Part shown: positions 11,731 through 23,644 of the stretch, piece after piece
How positions within the stretch are numbered: the stretch's first letter is position 1
Layout of the letters: the number at the start of each line of letters is the position of its first letter
DNA from: Mytilus trossulus
Taxonomy: Eukaryota > Mollusca > Bivalvia > Mytilida > Mytilidae
Direction: 5' to 3'
Length of the DNA stretch: 64,000 nt
Assembly (NCBI RefSeq): GCF_036588685.1
Contig: NC_086383.1
Coordinates: 49,062,448-49,126,447 of the forward strand
Notes under the pieces: generated by a model
The model's database searches: none
The model's input: the letters and a program-made list of their open reading frames with translations, nothing else
What the model was told of the DNA's origin: nothing
Translations under genes and position numbers: made by a program

Positions 11731-13494
11731 TGGTAATTATATTCATTTGGAATGAACGAAGATTAAGCTTGAAAATTAAAAGAAACATAATGAGAAAAGA
11801 CACACGTTATAATTTTAGTAGCTTCTTTGAGATTGTACAGCTTTAGGAAGATGGTTGCTCTAATATTGTTCGCTAGAAACAATATTTCATAAATGATTAT
11901 AACAGGAATGAAGCAAAGAAGAATTAAATGTATATACAGGATGGTTCTGAAATGTGATGAATTTACAAATAGCTTTTTCATCAATGAAATACATTTAGAT
12001 TTGTAAAGCTAACATTGTCAAGTGTTTATACTTATATTTTTTTTGTAATTTTATTTAGAGATTTTATTAACATATTACTAACTGTTTAGAGTGCCAATAT
12101 GTCCTCTTCGTTTTAAATCTTTATTTTTTCTTTTTTCTTTCTTTTTTATATGGTTGATAACTACATGACTCTCTATTAACTCATTTTTAGTAAACATTTT
12201 CAGACAGGAGCATAAAGCTGAAATTGTTTATCTGAACCCTTTTGTGGTTAAGCAATACATTCAAAATTTGAAGAAAAAAAACATTCTACTTGACAGCTAT
12301 TTTCTAGGTTTTAAACATACTTCTCCTTTTAACAAGCTTAGACGATGTTAGAATATTTACTGAATGATGAATACACTCCATGTAATACAATAACACGAGT
12401 TACAAATGGAGATTGGTCTGTACATAGGTACTCTGTTAGAAGACATATTACTGCCTATGATGATCTTCAGGAAATATGGACGATGGGTATCATTTTTAAT
12501 TTCCTTGTGCATTATTTCACTATGATTGCCATTGCTTATGGAATTCGTTGCGACTGTCATAAAAGTGAGAGGTTTAGCGCTATAAAACCAGATTCAATCC
12601 ACCATTTTCTACATTTACAAATGCCTGTACCAAGTCGGTTGTTGTCCTTCGTTTGATGTTTTTGATTTGATTAGAGTTTTAAATTTTCCTCGGAGTTCAG
12701 TATTTTTGTGATTTTACTTTTTTGCTAACGTTGAATAGCTCTATATTTTTCATGTCGGGGCCTTTTATTTTCGGTTATTTGGTATATGATTTTCTAGTTG
12801 TTGAACGCCGTTTGGTTGTCTATAATTGCTTACTTCTTTTGAACTACGATGAATAGTCGTCTTATCGATTATCCTACTACATCTCCATCTTCTTATATTG
12901 AATTGTTCCATATTTAAAATGTTTTTACGACCAACTTTTCGTAAAGACGTCAGACAATCATAGAAAACCATGACTTGACTGTGCAACACCCAAAATTTAG
13001 GTACGGACATATTTTAGTTCCATGAAAGTGCATATTTGTGTAACATTAATGCTTTGATTTGTTTTGTTTTACATTTTAATGTATTGTATTGTATTATAGT
13101 TTCGATATTTGGATAGAAGAAGAATATTATAACATAAATGCAAAGTCGGAATATATATAACTCTGGTCTTGAGATTTTTTTTATATATATCAATGTTAAC
13201 AAAGTAAGAAAATATTAATCATACTTGTTGTGTGTTGTATAAATATCTGTTGCTCCTAATTGAATGCACAATTTATGAATATTTCCTAAACTAAATTTGA
13301 TATTTTTATGTCTATATTTAATTTCTAATTCCGGAATAGATAGGCAATTTGTATATCATTTTCATTGTTTTCTAAACTGTTACACTCGTACTGAAGTTTT
13401 AACACCTTTAGCAATGTAAAAGAAACAAAGTCACTAAGTATGCTAATTCAAACTTACAAAATACATTGAGCATTAAAATAAAAAGATATAAAAT
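11731..13494. other. Intergenic DNA with a repeat fragment, no gene recognised
   Basis: No supported gene. At about 12620-12730 a stretch ('aaatgcctgtaccaagtc' followed by 'gttcagtatttttgtgattttac') matches 30385-30520, where it directly follows the common 'tgagacaactctccatcc' repeat, so it is the far end of that repeat family. The open frame at 12345-12656 overlaps this repeat and is not considered a gene. Confidence 0.5.
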
Positions 13495-13620
13495 GACACA
13501 GAAATTAACAACTAAAAGTCACCGTAGGCCTTGAACTATAAGCGATGCCAATACCGCATAGTCAGCTATAAAAGGCCCCAACACTGCTTAAATGAGATGA
13601 AACTGATTATGAGTGCTATG
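13495..13620 (+). repeat. Fragment of dispersed repeat ('agtcagctataaaaggcccc' family)
   Basis: 'gacacagaaattaacaacta', a 'gtaggccttgaac' stretch and 'agtcagctataaaaggcccc' match the longer copies at 37620-37965 and 43150-43600 in the same order. It is truncated at both sides. Confidence 0.6.
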
Positions 13621-13734
13621 TTCATTAAAACTATTAAAATCCCACTCAGATAAGTAAAAGAGTCTATTTAGATGATTTAAAATTGATAGAGGTTTATATG
13701 ATTATTGTATATTTTGTGTACAAGTCATGATTTT

Positions 13735-14830
13735 ATACAAATTATAGTCAAACAATTTGTCTAAAAGTGCAATAATTTATAGTATGGATTTTGTTATAAA
13801 AAAAAGGTATTGATAGTCTATAGAATGCGGTATTACATTTCACCAGATTCAGTAAGTACCCATAATATATTGTTTAGGGTGATCATACTGAGGAATTGGA
13901 TATTACCCCCTTCAGTAAGATGGTCTTTGCGATTTCGTGTAATATATTTGGCTTGGGACTGTTGGACAGACAAGCGCACCTTTCCTTGTTGTGTGTTCCT
14001 GGCACGTTTGATTGATGGTTCAATTTCACTGAGGAAAATTTCTATATTGATATTAGAATTCTGACTGAGGCCAATTTCTATTTTACTATCAGATTTGTAT
14101 CTGATGCCAAATTTTCTTTCATTCAGAATTGTAACTGAGGCCAATGTTCTATCAGAATTTTCAATTAGGAAAATTTCTTGTTACTATCAGAATTAACTGG
14201 CAGACATTTATCACTTATATTTCCTGTCTGGATATTTGTGTATTTTGTAAATAAGGTTTGTATCAAAGCATCATTATAACAAAATCCATACTAAAAATTA
14301 TTGTACAAATTATAAGTGAAGTTTAGTGAAATTTTGTACGAAATTGAAATTATACAAGCACTTTTCAAGTCAAAATACGAATTATGATATGTAAAAAATG
14401 ATAACTGCGCCTTTTACAAGTTGAATTTGATTTCTCGACAAATGTCATGTAAAAATTCGTACAGCTGTTCCAATGCAGTACCAGAATTGTCACTGAGGCA
14501 AATTTCAATAATACTGTCAGATTTGTAACAGACAACTGTTTATTATTCTATCAAATTTCTAGTATACTATTAGAATTAACTGGAATGCATGTATGAATTG
14601 TATTTTCCTATTTGTATCTGGGTATTTTTGTATTGTGTAAATACGGTTTATTGTGTGGTCATTGAATAAAAATGTGTATCTATGCTTTTTCATAACAAAA
14701 TCCATGCTGTGATTTATTATAAAAATTATAAGTGAAATAATTTGAAATTTGTCAATTTATACAAGCAATTTTCAAGTCAAAATACAAACTATAATTTGAT
14801 CAAATGATAACTTGTACACAAATCATATGT
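13735..14830. repeat. Composite repeat: inverted ends plus diverged tandem 'actgaggccaattt' units
   Basis: 'gcaataatttatagtatgg' plus 'attttgttataa' at about 13770-13800 recurs inverted at about 14275-14310. The right part ('cataacaaaatccat', 'aaattataagtgaa', 'tttcaagtcaaaatac') is then repeated directly at about 14690-14790. Between them are short diverged units of 'atcagaattntaactgaggcc' at about 14040-14200 and 14475-14580. This looks like a decayed transposon with internal duplications. The 84- and 103-residue open frames here are by-products. Confidence 0.55.
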
Positions 14831-15384
14831 AAGTTTCTCCTTATCATATAGAAAGATCTCTATTTTCTTTTCCCTTTTCTCTGCATGTTTTAGGCATTAT
14901 TTTGTTTTATCTCAACAATACCAAAAAGTAAAATCACAAAAATTCTAAACTCCAAGGAAAATTCTATAACAGAGAGTCCTTTATCTATTGGCAAAATCAA
15001 AAAATCAAACACATCTAATGAATGGATAACAACTGTCATGTTCTTGACTTGGTACAGAACTTTTGTTATGTAGACCAAGACCCTTATTTACCGTCAAAAG
15101 GAATTAAGGTTGTATAAAATCAAGAGAACTGTAGTTTTCCGATGAACAAATTTCATCAACTAAGCAAGAAAAAGAAATAAAAAGGTGAATTGCATCAACT
15201 TTTAACTGGACGAGTCGACAGGGTAATCATCTGCTACTAGGTATCCGACATCCACAATGTGAATCCATATCAATTTAGTATGTCTCAATCGGGAATTGGT
15301 CAAACTCAGTTTATTTAAAGGGTACTTTAAGATACCACACTTCGAAAACGTGTCACGAATGACTTGATAAGTAATACTATGTAG

Positions 15385-15645
15385 ATATAATAAGATACAA
15401 TAAGTACCAATGAGACAACTCTACATCAAAGTCACGATTTGTAAAAGAAAACACTTATAGGTCTAAGTACAGTCGTCAACACGAACCCTTGGCTCACACC
15501 AAGCAGCAAGCTGTAAAGGGCCCCCGAAATGACCCATGTGAAATCATTCAAACAGGAAAAAACAACAGTCTTATCTATATAAAAAACGAGAAACACTTAT
15601 TAACCATACAACAAACGACAACAATTGACATAATTATATGATTAC
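15385..15645 (+). repeat. Dispersed repeat ('tgagacaactctacatc', 'cttggctcacaccaa')
   Basis: This is a full-looking copy of the most common repeat in the window: 'aagtaccaatgagacaactc', 'cgaacccttggctcacacca', 'aagctgtaaagggccccc', 'cattcaaacaggaaaa' and 'tatataaaaaacgagaaaca' in order. Related copies are near 6881, 17050 (-), 30095, 41545 (-), 60085 and 63155. It is non-coding. Confidence 0.75.
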
Positions 15646-16984
15646 AGGAGGTTATATAGAAAATCAGGAAAAAGATATCAAAAAGTACTATAATAGTCTA
15701 AATAATGAAATATATTACCTCGGCTAATAAAAAAAACAAAATGACAAAAAAAGTCCACAAATAACAACAATGCATGACAGAATACTGCATTGAGTAACAC
15801 GAATCCAGTTATTATCGGCAGTTAACTTGGATGCTCGGAAGTTTTAGTATCTACTAAGTGTGAATGCTCATGCCAAGTCAAAGTAAAATTCTGTGATGAG
15901 TCGCATTTCGTATGATTCAGTAGAGAAGAAAGATTGGTTAGATCGTAGCAAATTGAAAGCATAAAGAAAATAAGGGATAAACTAAGGTTGTGACAAAAGT
16001 ACAATCATGAATGATATGAATTATTCACTGGAAATTTATTTTACATTAGAGTTGTCTTTCTTTGGTAGATAGTATAAAAAAATGTTGAAAACAAAGTTTT
16101 TTTTGTTTAAAATTTGGACAGAAGAAAGTAGACTTTCTATCTCATGTAAACGAGAAATAAGCTGTCGACGCTATGGCTGAATAAAGAAGACAAACATATC
16201 AACAACAGTACACAAAACACAATTTAGAAAACTAACGAATGAGCAACACGAACGTCACCTGAAACACCTTGGCGATTTCAGGTGCCTCGGAAGGTTAAAA
16301 TTCCCTACACGTTGCTCCCATCATGTTGTTCATATAAGTATAAATCAGGTGATAAGTGTTATTCAGTACGCTATAAACTAATTTGGAAAACTGTAACCGC
16401 TAATTTTTATATAGCGCCTCTACGTTATGACCGCGTCTGGTCTGTATTATTTCTTGTTTTTTTCGACTTGTATACAAACAATGCAAATGAACTTAGATTA
16501 GTGATTTAAGAAGTCCTGTAAAGTCGATGCGTATGATTTTGAAAATGACAGATTTGTCACGCGCTGTTTTGAATTGTATTTGAGAAACTTGCTTTTACTG
16601 AGTTTTATGTTTAAGGGAGAAATTCCATTATTTGTATTATCAACGTTATGCTACATGGCTTGCATTATACTTGGATCTTGTAAATACAGCAGTGTTTAAT
16701 CCGCTGCTATTCACTGTCAACACAAGTGTGAAACAACAAACCAAATTTTGCGAAATATTCATAAAAATAAAATTCAAATAAATAGAAATGATCATAGGAA
16801 GAACCAAACAAATTAAGACAAAATTTATATTAAGAAAGAACATATCCCAAATTGTATGACGAAACCCAGGAATATGAACATCACATCGTTAATATGTGGT
16901 CTTCGTAAACTGTCAAGTATATAAGCCTGCTGTAGATATTGGATTATAAATATGTAAATGCAAGATGAGTTGCAGTCAAGCTAA
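15646..16984. other. AT-rich intergenic DNA, no gene recognised
   Basis: I see no exon chain, repeat or RNA gene that I can support in this stretch. The short open frames at 15822-16004, 16282-16509 and 16646-16843 have no recognisable features. Confidence 0.4.
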
Positions 16985-17640
16985 CAAAAACACAATCCCG
17001 CTGCAAATACTTGCACCTGTCCTAAGTCAGGAATCTGATGTACAGTAGTTGTCGTTTGTTTATGTAATATATACGTGTTTCTCGTTTCTCGGTTTTTTTT
17101 TATATAAATTAGACCGTTAGTTTTCCCGTTTGAATGGTTTTACACTGGTAAAGCTTGTTGTTCGGTGTGAGCCAAGGCTCCATGTTGACCTATAATGGTT
17201 TACTTTTATAAATTGTGACTTGGATGGAGAGTTGTCTCATTGGCACTTATGCCTCATCTTCTTATATCTATAAACTTTGTTATTGCGACTTAACAAATTT
17301 GGCAATACTATTTTATAATGTAGCAAACTACTAGAGGCGGATTTAAGCGTGCGTCATATTGAGCTATATATATGATTAATGCATATATTATTTTAAATGT
17401 TCTCCTCCTTAATTTTTACCAGTTTGTCCTCCTTCTCTTCGGAATCCTGGATTATTATCTGACTGAATTCTTTTGACATAACTGACATTTTATAAATTAC
17501 GTCTATGTATCGTGATTTTTTCTGAAATTCTTTGTTTACTATTTCTACCGTGAAAAGTTGATTTTTAAAAGAACGAGAAACCAAGGATTTCCCATGTTAT
17601 GATTTTTAAAATCCCTAATAATCCTTAGCTTTCTTCGTGT
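16985..17640. repeat. Long inverted-repeat copy 2, with common repeat on minus strand
   Basis: The reverse complement of 17050-17640 matches 6509-7085, and the common repeat continues on the minus strand to about 16985 (its far end reads 'cctgacttaggacaggtgca'). On the minus strand a frame of about 60 codons (17393-17584) contains S-F-K-N-Q-L-F-T-V-E and a charged E-E-K-E-D-K end. It is open here and shifted in the other copy. Because it opens at a non-ATG codon and lies in a repeat, I treat it as repeat content, possibly an old captured exon. Confidence 0.75.
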
Positions 17641-19308
17641 AAGCCAAGGTTCCGTGCTGAAGCCGTACATTAACCTTTAATGGTTTACTTTTTTTTTTAA
17701 ATTGTTATTCGAATGGAGAGTTGTCTCATTGGGACTCACACCAAAATCTTCCTATATCCATTATGAAAAGCTAGCGTGTGTCACCCATTTGTGTAGAAAG
17801 CATTCAACGACTCATCGTTGGTTGCTTTTTTACGTAACGTCCGGTGGCATTAAGAACATAAATATTTGATTAAATAAGCAGGTTTTGTAAGAGTTACGGA
17901 CTGAACCAATGACGTTGAATCTTATTCAAACTGTTACTAGAAGTTCAGTGCATGTTGGATAAGGGTAGAAGTTTTGCCTTCCATTAGATTTCTTAGGTTC
18001 TTAATATTCGTCTGAAGGTCGTTGCGGAGAGCTCAGCACCTACCCAACACGAAGCATCAAATTTAACTTCCCCATTCCTAAAAGACATGTCTGTATCTAC
18101 ACATTATGCACAGACAAACAAGCACCAACCCACGCAATGATTTACTGCTAGACGAGAAAACCCAGTAGACGCTGGGGGAGGGGGTTTAAATTGTAATGAA
18201 ATGAACCGTCAAAAACATCCAGTTACAACTCTTATTTGTCAGACTAAGGATGTCCATTGTTGTAAATCAATGTATCAACAAGGTATTTGCTACATATGTA
18301 CGTGTTAGATTATTTTGCTATGTTTCATACGTCAATACTGTTGAGCTTTTATCTGTTACATAATATAAATTTTGGTATCAAACTTAATCTGTTATATAAT
18401 ACGTTAAGAGTGATAAAGATATAACCAATCGTCTTCCTGATCTGATTTGAACCAACCACAACTGCAATTATTATCATATCTATTGATATGGTCTAGCCAA
18501 AATATATGAAAAATGTGTGACATGTTCAACAAACAATGTAACATTTTATCCATTATCTTAAAACAAAACTAAAATTATCTATTGACCTCAGAAAGTGTAA
18601 ACCCATTACTTGTTGGACCAATTTTTACTATCGGGTAAGGCATTGTAATGTTGCTTCAAACGAATTAAATTTGTACCAACACAAACTACTTTCACGAAAG
18701 GGCATACTTATGCACATGATTAACAAATGCACCTATCCATAACATACACAATATGTTTTGCATCCCCGTCAATGAACGAGGACTCTTTATTGCCTAGATA
18801 AAATCTCTAACGATACACATGGTAAGACAAAAATGTTACCTTACACGTTTGGGAATATTATACAAATGACGAAATATGGTTTTTACTGGTTTTACATTAA
18901 CACATATCAGTATCATGTTACTGTGTTACGTATACGTTAGACGAATATATTATGAGTAATGATAAAAAAGATTTAGCAGTGGTACATTTTTCACTTTATT
19001 TTCTTTATTTCTAATATTTATATGAATTGAAAACATGTAATTAACAACATTTTTCATTATCTAATAATAATTAATATCTTTCGCTTACTCTTCTTGTGTG
19101 CTAAGCGAAATCGCCAATTTATTATTTTTACTTGTCCGAAAAGCAATAAGTGTTAGATGCCTTTACTTTTGATTACTTTTTACAAATATTGATTATTGTA
19201 CAAATAAAATCTTCTTTGTATATTAAGACGGACACTCGGGTTTATTTTAAACTTTCAGATTGCGTTTATGTATTTTAACATTAATATCCAATCCTCTGTA
19301 TATGCAAG
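17641..19308. other. Intergenic DNA with repeat fragments upstream of CABIT-SAM gene 1
   Basis: 17641-17760 is a minus-strand fragment of the common 'gagagttgtctcattgg' repeat. About 17800-17915 ('atcgttggttgc', 'taacgtccggtggca') resembles the start of the block at 34990-35060. The remainder to 19308 is AT-rich without a supported gene. A 5'UTR exon and promoter of the downstream gene should lie here or further left, because an acceptor-like 'atatgcaag' abuts its ATG. Confidence 0.45.
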
Positions 19309-22300
19309 ATGTCACATAGAGATGACTACACATATGATGTAGAGCAACAATTACCCCTTCCTGAATTCTTCAGAAATTACAGTGACAAACTACCGGTACT
19401 GGTGATTGTGACAGATGGATTCTGTGGCGAGACAAAGAATGACGAGTATGCATATGCTGAGGTAATTATCGTTGATCATCTCAACAAGATTGATTTTCTC
19501 ACTTGAGGCGGGACGACGAAAGCGAGAAAGACAATCGAGTTGAGAAGACCAATGATTATCTGTTTATCGCTATTTTATCTATGACTACGTTGTTAATTTC
19601 GTGTCAATTTCGTTAGCAACGCCACGTGCCTGCTTAGTTTCTAGCGATAATTTTCCATCTCAAGCGAGTAGCATGATATGAAAAATTATCACAAAAAAAG
19701 ATCAAAGGAAAAATGCACAAAATAACGATAATATATAATATGAGACGCAAGTAGAGAAAATCAGAGTAAAAAAAGGTAATGAAAGATAAATCGATATCCT
19801 CAAAGTAGAATGAACTGGCTATGCAAAATTCTACTGGATTCAGATGGGGAACTCCTGGATTGTAAGATCTTTCCATGAAATAGTCAATGTAGACTTCCCA
19901 AAAAGATATACTTATTACGTATTCCGACAAAGCCATATACATGTCAATTACTGTCAGTTTATATTATTTTTGTACCCTTTAGTACTACAATAAACACTTT
20001 ATAGGCACGCTTTACTTCTTACTGTCTAGATAATTCGTTTACACAAAACCTGTCAGCAGCTTAGAGTACTAGGCAAGTTGTCGGCTCACGATTCTGCGAA
20101 AGAGGAGTTCCTTAGTATACCTGTCGATGGCAGCTGTATGTTTTCGGATGTAAAAAAATCAAAACAAGGTAAGAATGGAATCTAATTGTATGTTTGTAAG
20201 TTATAATTGAAAATAGTTGCTGTCCTTTTATCATTTACCTCTAATAAGTGCAAAATGACCATACAAATGTTAAGACATGCTATATCTTTTAAATACTAAC
20301 CATTGTATGCAGATGAAGCTATTTTTGATAATTGTTTATTTATATATCATTTGGGTGGGTATTTTTTTAGATAAAGATTGAGCTTCAGTGTAAAATCATT
20401 TGCTGGTGTAATATTTAAAAAAATTTAACACATCGCTGAGAGAGTGATAGAGCATTTATTATACTGAATGTCATTTTTGTCTTTTACGATGAATTTTATC
20501 TAAAAGTATTTTCTATGACGTCATGTACATTACAACATTCCAGGTATTAAAAAAATCAACATATGCGAGGCAAGATGTTTTATTATTCTTATATTAACAA
20601 TGAAATAATACAATCTGAGCCAAAACGTAGAACTTTATCATTGTCTTTAATAATGTGATTTAAATTCAATTATTTGTCCTTTGAATTATCGATTTTTGAT
20701 TGGTCTTGGCAAGAGGGTGACAATAAAAAAAAAGGTCACCCGCTCAGCCATGTGATAGAGTAAATATTGTATTCATACTTGATTACAGTTGGGAAACCAA
20801 AACTAATGTTAGAGTTACTAGCAAAGAAAGAATTACCATTCCATGTCCGCTATGCTAGCTCCTCTGATGGAGTAATTACACCTACTTTGCTGGAGTGTAT
20901 TAAAGGAGTTGATATACTGTTAATGAAGACTTATATAGAAGATTTTTTTCTGGGAAACTGTTTGCAACAAGGTTTGTTATTTGAGCAAAGCAAAAGAGTC
21001 TAAGAAATAAAGTGATCAATAATATGTCCGTTAAAATGTTATACACTCGCTGACCTTTCAGTATCCCGTTGTTCGAATAGCAATGAATATAAATTAATAT
21101 AATAAACAGCAAATTGGATTCTGAAATACTTTATATTGCAATTAAGTTGTCGTCATAAAGTCAGTTAAACAATTTACTTTATATTTTAAACTATTAATAT
21201 GTGTGATAATAAAACACTTTTGGTCCTCGGAAGAAGTTCATATGATGCACGAAACGCGTTTACTGACTGACATATTATATGTATACTGAATATCGCAAAC
21301 ACAGAATATGATAAAGAAACAATATAAAAATTCGAAATTTAAATTTATCACAAAAAGTGAAACCATTAAATATTTTTTTTTTTTTTTTTTTTTTTTTGTA
21401 GAAGTGCTTTCGCCTATTCCATCAATTGTAGCTCTGTGTCCAAATATTTCGTTGTCCATCATCACCGGATATGCCAATAAATCACAAGATCAATTTAATG
21501 CAAAACTATGGTCTATGGAGGCTTTTGTTCAGCGAAACATCACGTTTTATGAGGGTTCATCAGGTGTGTAACTAAATTTCATTTTTCTTGTGAATCACTT
21601 AATTTTTGTTTCTGCATAAAAGTGATATATGAGACTAAAGGAGGATTTATTAACTAGAGCCTTCATCTGGATCCAAGCTCTACAGCAAATATCTAATTTA
21701 TAATACAATTTACAATTGTTTTATATAGTCTCGTACTAAAGTCTTACTGTGTATGCTCTTCTATGTGTTTGTCCCATAAGAACGTAAAAATTGGTCAATG
21801 CCAACGACATTGTTATAAGACATTTTGCTCTTTATCAAGGCAAGCATTTTAGTTTTGCCACAATATTTTTAATATGCTACTGAACCTTGTTGCATTAATT
21901 ACAAGTTTTTGAAAAAAATCAATTTAAAAAAAATGTGATAAATTAATGATGCGTTCAATAAAGATATCCGAATAAGCAATCTATACTGTTTTGCTAGCAA
22001 GAAACTCTTTGTTTATTTATTTCATTTAAAAAATACAATATGCTCTTGGGCTTTTAGAAATAACAAGATTCAACAGAAGTTCAACAACTACAGGGACAGG
22101 TAACCCCATACCAATAGATCTGTTACCTGTAGACTCTATGCAAAACAGTGACAAAACTGATACACCACCAATGCTTATACCTAGGCAAAAGAGTAAAAGT
22201 TTCCAAGATGAAACATATGATATGTATGAACCGCCACCGTATCTAGGTTCAGATAAACGATTTTCAGAATTGGAAAAAAAGCCATCGTCACTACCAACAG

Positions 22301-22686
22301 AGTCAGGCGAATATATGACGGTACTTGACGAAGATTCAACCTACAGCGTTATAGAAGTAGGAGATACAATAAATGGAAAATCGTCTGAAAAAATGAAATG
22401 TATTACTGAACCAATTGTTTCTGACAGTGATTATAATTCTTCAAATAACAGCTGGTCAGGTGGATCGTCAAAATCTTTTGTCACTGAGAAATCCGTTCAC
22501 GACATACAAGAAATTTTGAAAAAACTAAACTTGTCAAAATATTGTAAGACTTTTAAAAAAAATCTAATTGATGGTGCTGTACTTCAAGAATTAGATGAGC
22601 AAAGTTTGAAAACAGACTTTAAGTTTAAGAATGTTGAGGCTGTGAGACTTATGAAATATGTACGAGCTGGTCACATACCAAAATAA
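19309..22686 (+). CDS. CABIT-like + SAM domain adaptor, gene 1 (GAREM/THEMIS-like), 5 exons
   Basis: Exons joined by hand: 19309-19461, 20030-20168, 20789-20971, 21402-21563, 22058-22686. All introns are GT-AG and phases agree (0,1,1,1), giving 421 residues. Residues ~15-212 resemble a CABIT module: L-P-E-F-F...V-T-D-G-F-C-G-E, then a hydrophobic I-I-R-L-H strand and F-L-S-I-P-V-D. The linker (~213-355) is Ser/Pro/Tyr-rich, with P-R-Q-K-S-K-S, a Y-D-M-Y-E-P-P-P-Y cluster and several acidic-flanked tyrosines, a plausible phospho-adaptor region. Residues ~358-418 look like a SAM domain (L-N-L-S-K-Y-C...D-G-A-V-L-Q-E-L). In known relatives (GAREM, THEMIS) CABIT proteins link receptors to Grb2/ERK or antigen-receptor signalling; that role here is inferred. 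A paralogue with identical intron positions faces it at 28980-40711. AATAAA occurs at 22695 and 22814. Confidence 0.82.
19464..19665. repeat. Fold-back sequence just inside intron 1 of gene 1
   Basis: About 19465-19503 ('aattatcgttgatcatctca' and on) is nearly the reverse complement of about 19525-19563 ('gaaagacaatcgagttgaga' and on). A further related inverted piece lies at about 19643-19670. The hairpin starts two bases after the exon 1 donor GT, so it may be a small transposon that supplied or abuts the splice site. The other CABIT-SAM gene shows no such hairpin at its donor. Confidence 0.5.
21373..21397 (+). promoter_or_regulatory. 25-T polypyrimidine tract at exon 4 acceptor
   Basis: A run of 25 T is followed directly by 'gtag' and exon 4 of the first CABIT-SAM gene. 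It serves as the polypyrimidine tract. Such long homopolymers vary in length between individuals, which could influence inclusion of this exon (54 codons' worth of sequence, a length divisible by three). Confidence 0.6.
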
Positions 22687-22813
22687 CACTTTACAATAAA
22701 ATGGAACACTTTTAAACTCTTAGTGCAATCGACTATATGATTAACCAGCTGTTTAAAAAGAGTTCTCTATAAACTAAGATTCCCTGGTTCGTGTATTTGA
22801 TTAATTTGCTGTT

Positions 22814-22819
22814 AATAAA
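22814..22819 (+). terminator. Candidate polyadenylation signal AATAAA
   Basis: AATAAA lies 128 bases past the stop codon of the first CABIT-SAM gene. Another AATAAA begins nine bases after the stop (22695-22700). The downstream one is the more usual spacing; which one is used cannot be told. Confidence 0.4.
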
Positions 22820-22857
22820 GTATGACATTTGTCTCTTCGTTGTGTCATTTGTATAAC

Positions 22858-23030
22858 CTTAGCCGTATTTGGCACGACTTTTTGGAATTTTGAATCCTCA
22901 ATGATCTTCAACTTTGTACTTGTTTGGTTTTATAAATATTTTGATATGAGCTTCACTGATGAGTCTTATGTAGACGAAACGCGCGTATGGCGTACTAAAT
23001 TATAATCCTGGTACCTTTGAAAACTATTGT
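22858..23030 (+). repeat. Dispersed repeat tail ('cactgatgagtcttatgtag')
   Basis: This contains 'atcttcaactttgtacttg', 'cactgatgagtcttatgtag', 'acgaaacgcgcgt' and 'aatcctggtacctttga', matching 10425-10525 and 24060-24340. It lies just downstream of the first CABIT-SAM gene and may be part of its 3' transcript. Confidence 0.7.
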
Positions 23031-23644
23031 ATTACGTATTGTACATTTGATTAAAAAAGATCACCTAAACGGTAATAATATCATAATATCCAGAATCAGA
23101 AATTCAAATTCTGTAGAAAAAACATGAAACACTAGATAGTGTTTGAATGATTAATGGCTCGTATTCAACTATTGAGGATTATAAATTTTATAATTCACAA
23201 AGAAGAACCCCTAGAACTTTATCTGTTTACTGTTTTCTTCCTTCTTTTTTTTAAGCCACTGTGATAGTTTTTTACAGACGAAACGAGCGTTTGACGTTAA
23301 AAACTTTAATTGTGGTATCTATGATGGGTGCATTCACTGAAAATTCGAATTTGAGACAGAAAACATTTACTTGCAACAAGGTTTTATGTCAAATTCATGT
23401 TCTACATTATGCGATCATTGAATTACAAACATTTAATGTATTCAGTTTGTTAACATAACTTGAAGATTTCTTTGGTAAAATCAGGTATAATGGCACCAGA
23501 GACATCATATTGTCAATGTGTACTACAAATGGTGTATCTGTAATGAATACTGTAAAGGGCTCCTAGACTTGTATATTTAACGTTCTAGTCCTCAATGCTC
23601 TCCAAATTTTTACTTATTTGGCTTTCTTACTATTTTGAATTACA

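Noticed and set aside
12345-12656. 103-residue open frame downstream of the GPCR
   Set aside because: Its right part is repeat-derived (matches 30385-30520), an equally long antisense frame overlaps it, and no domain is visible.
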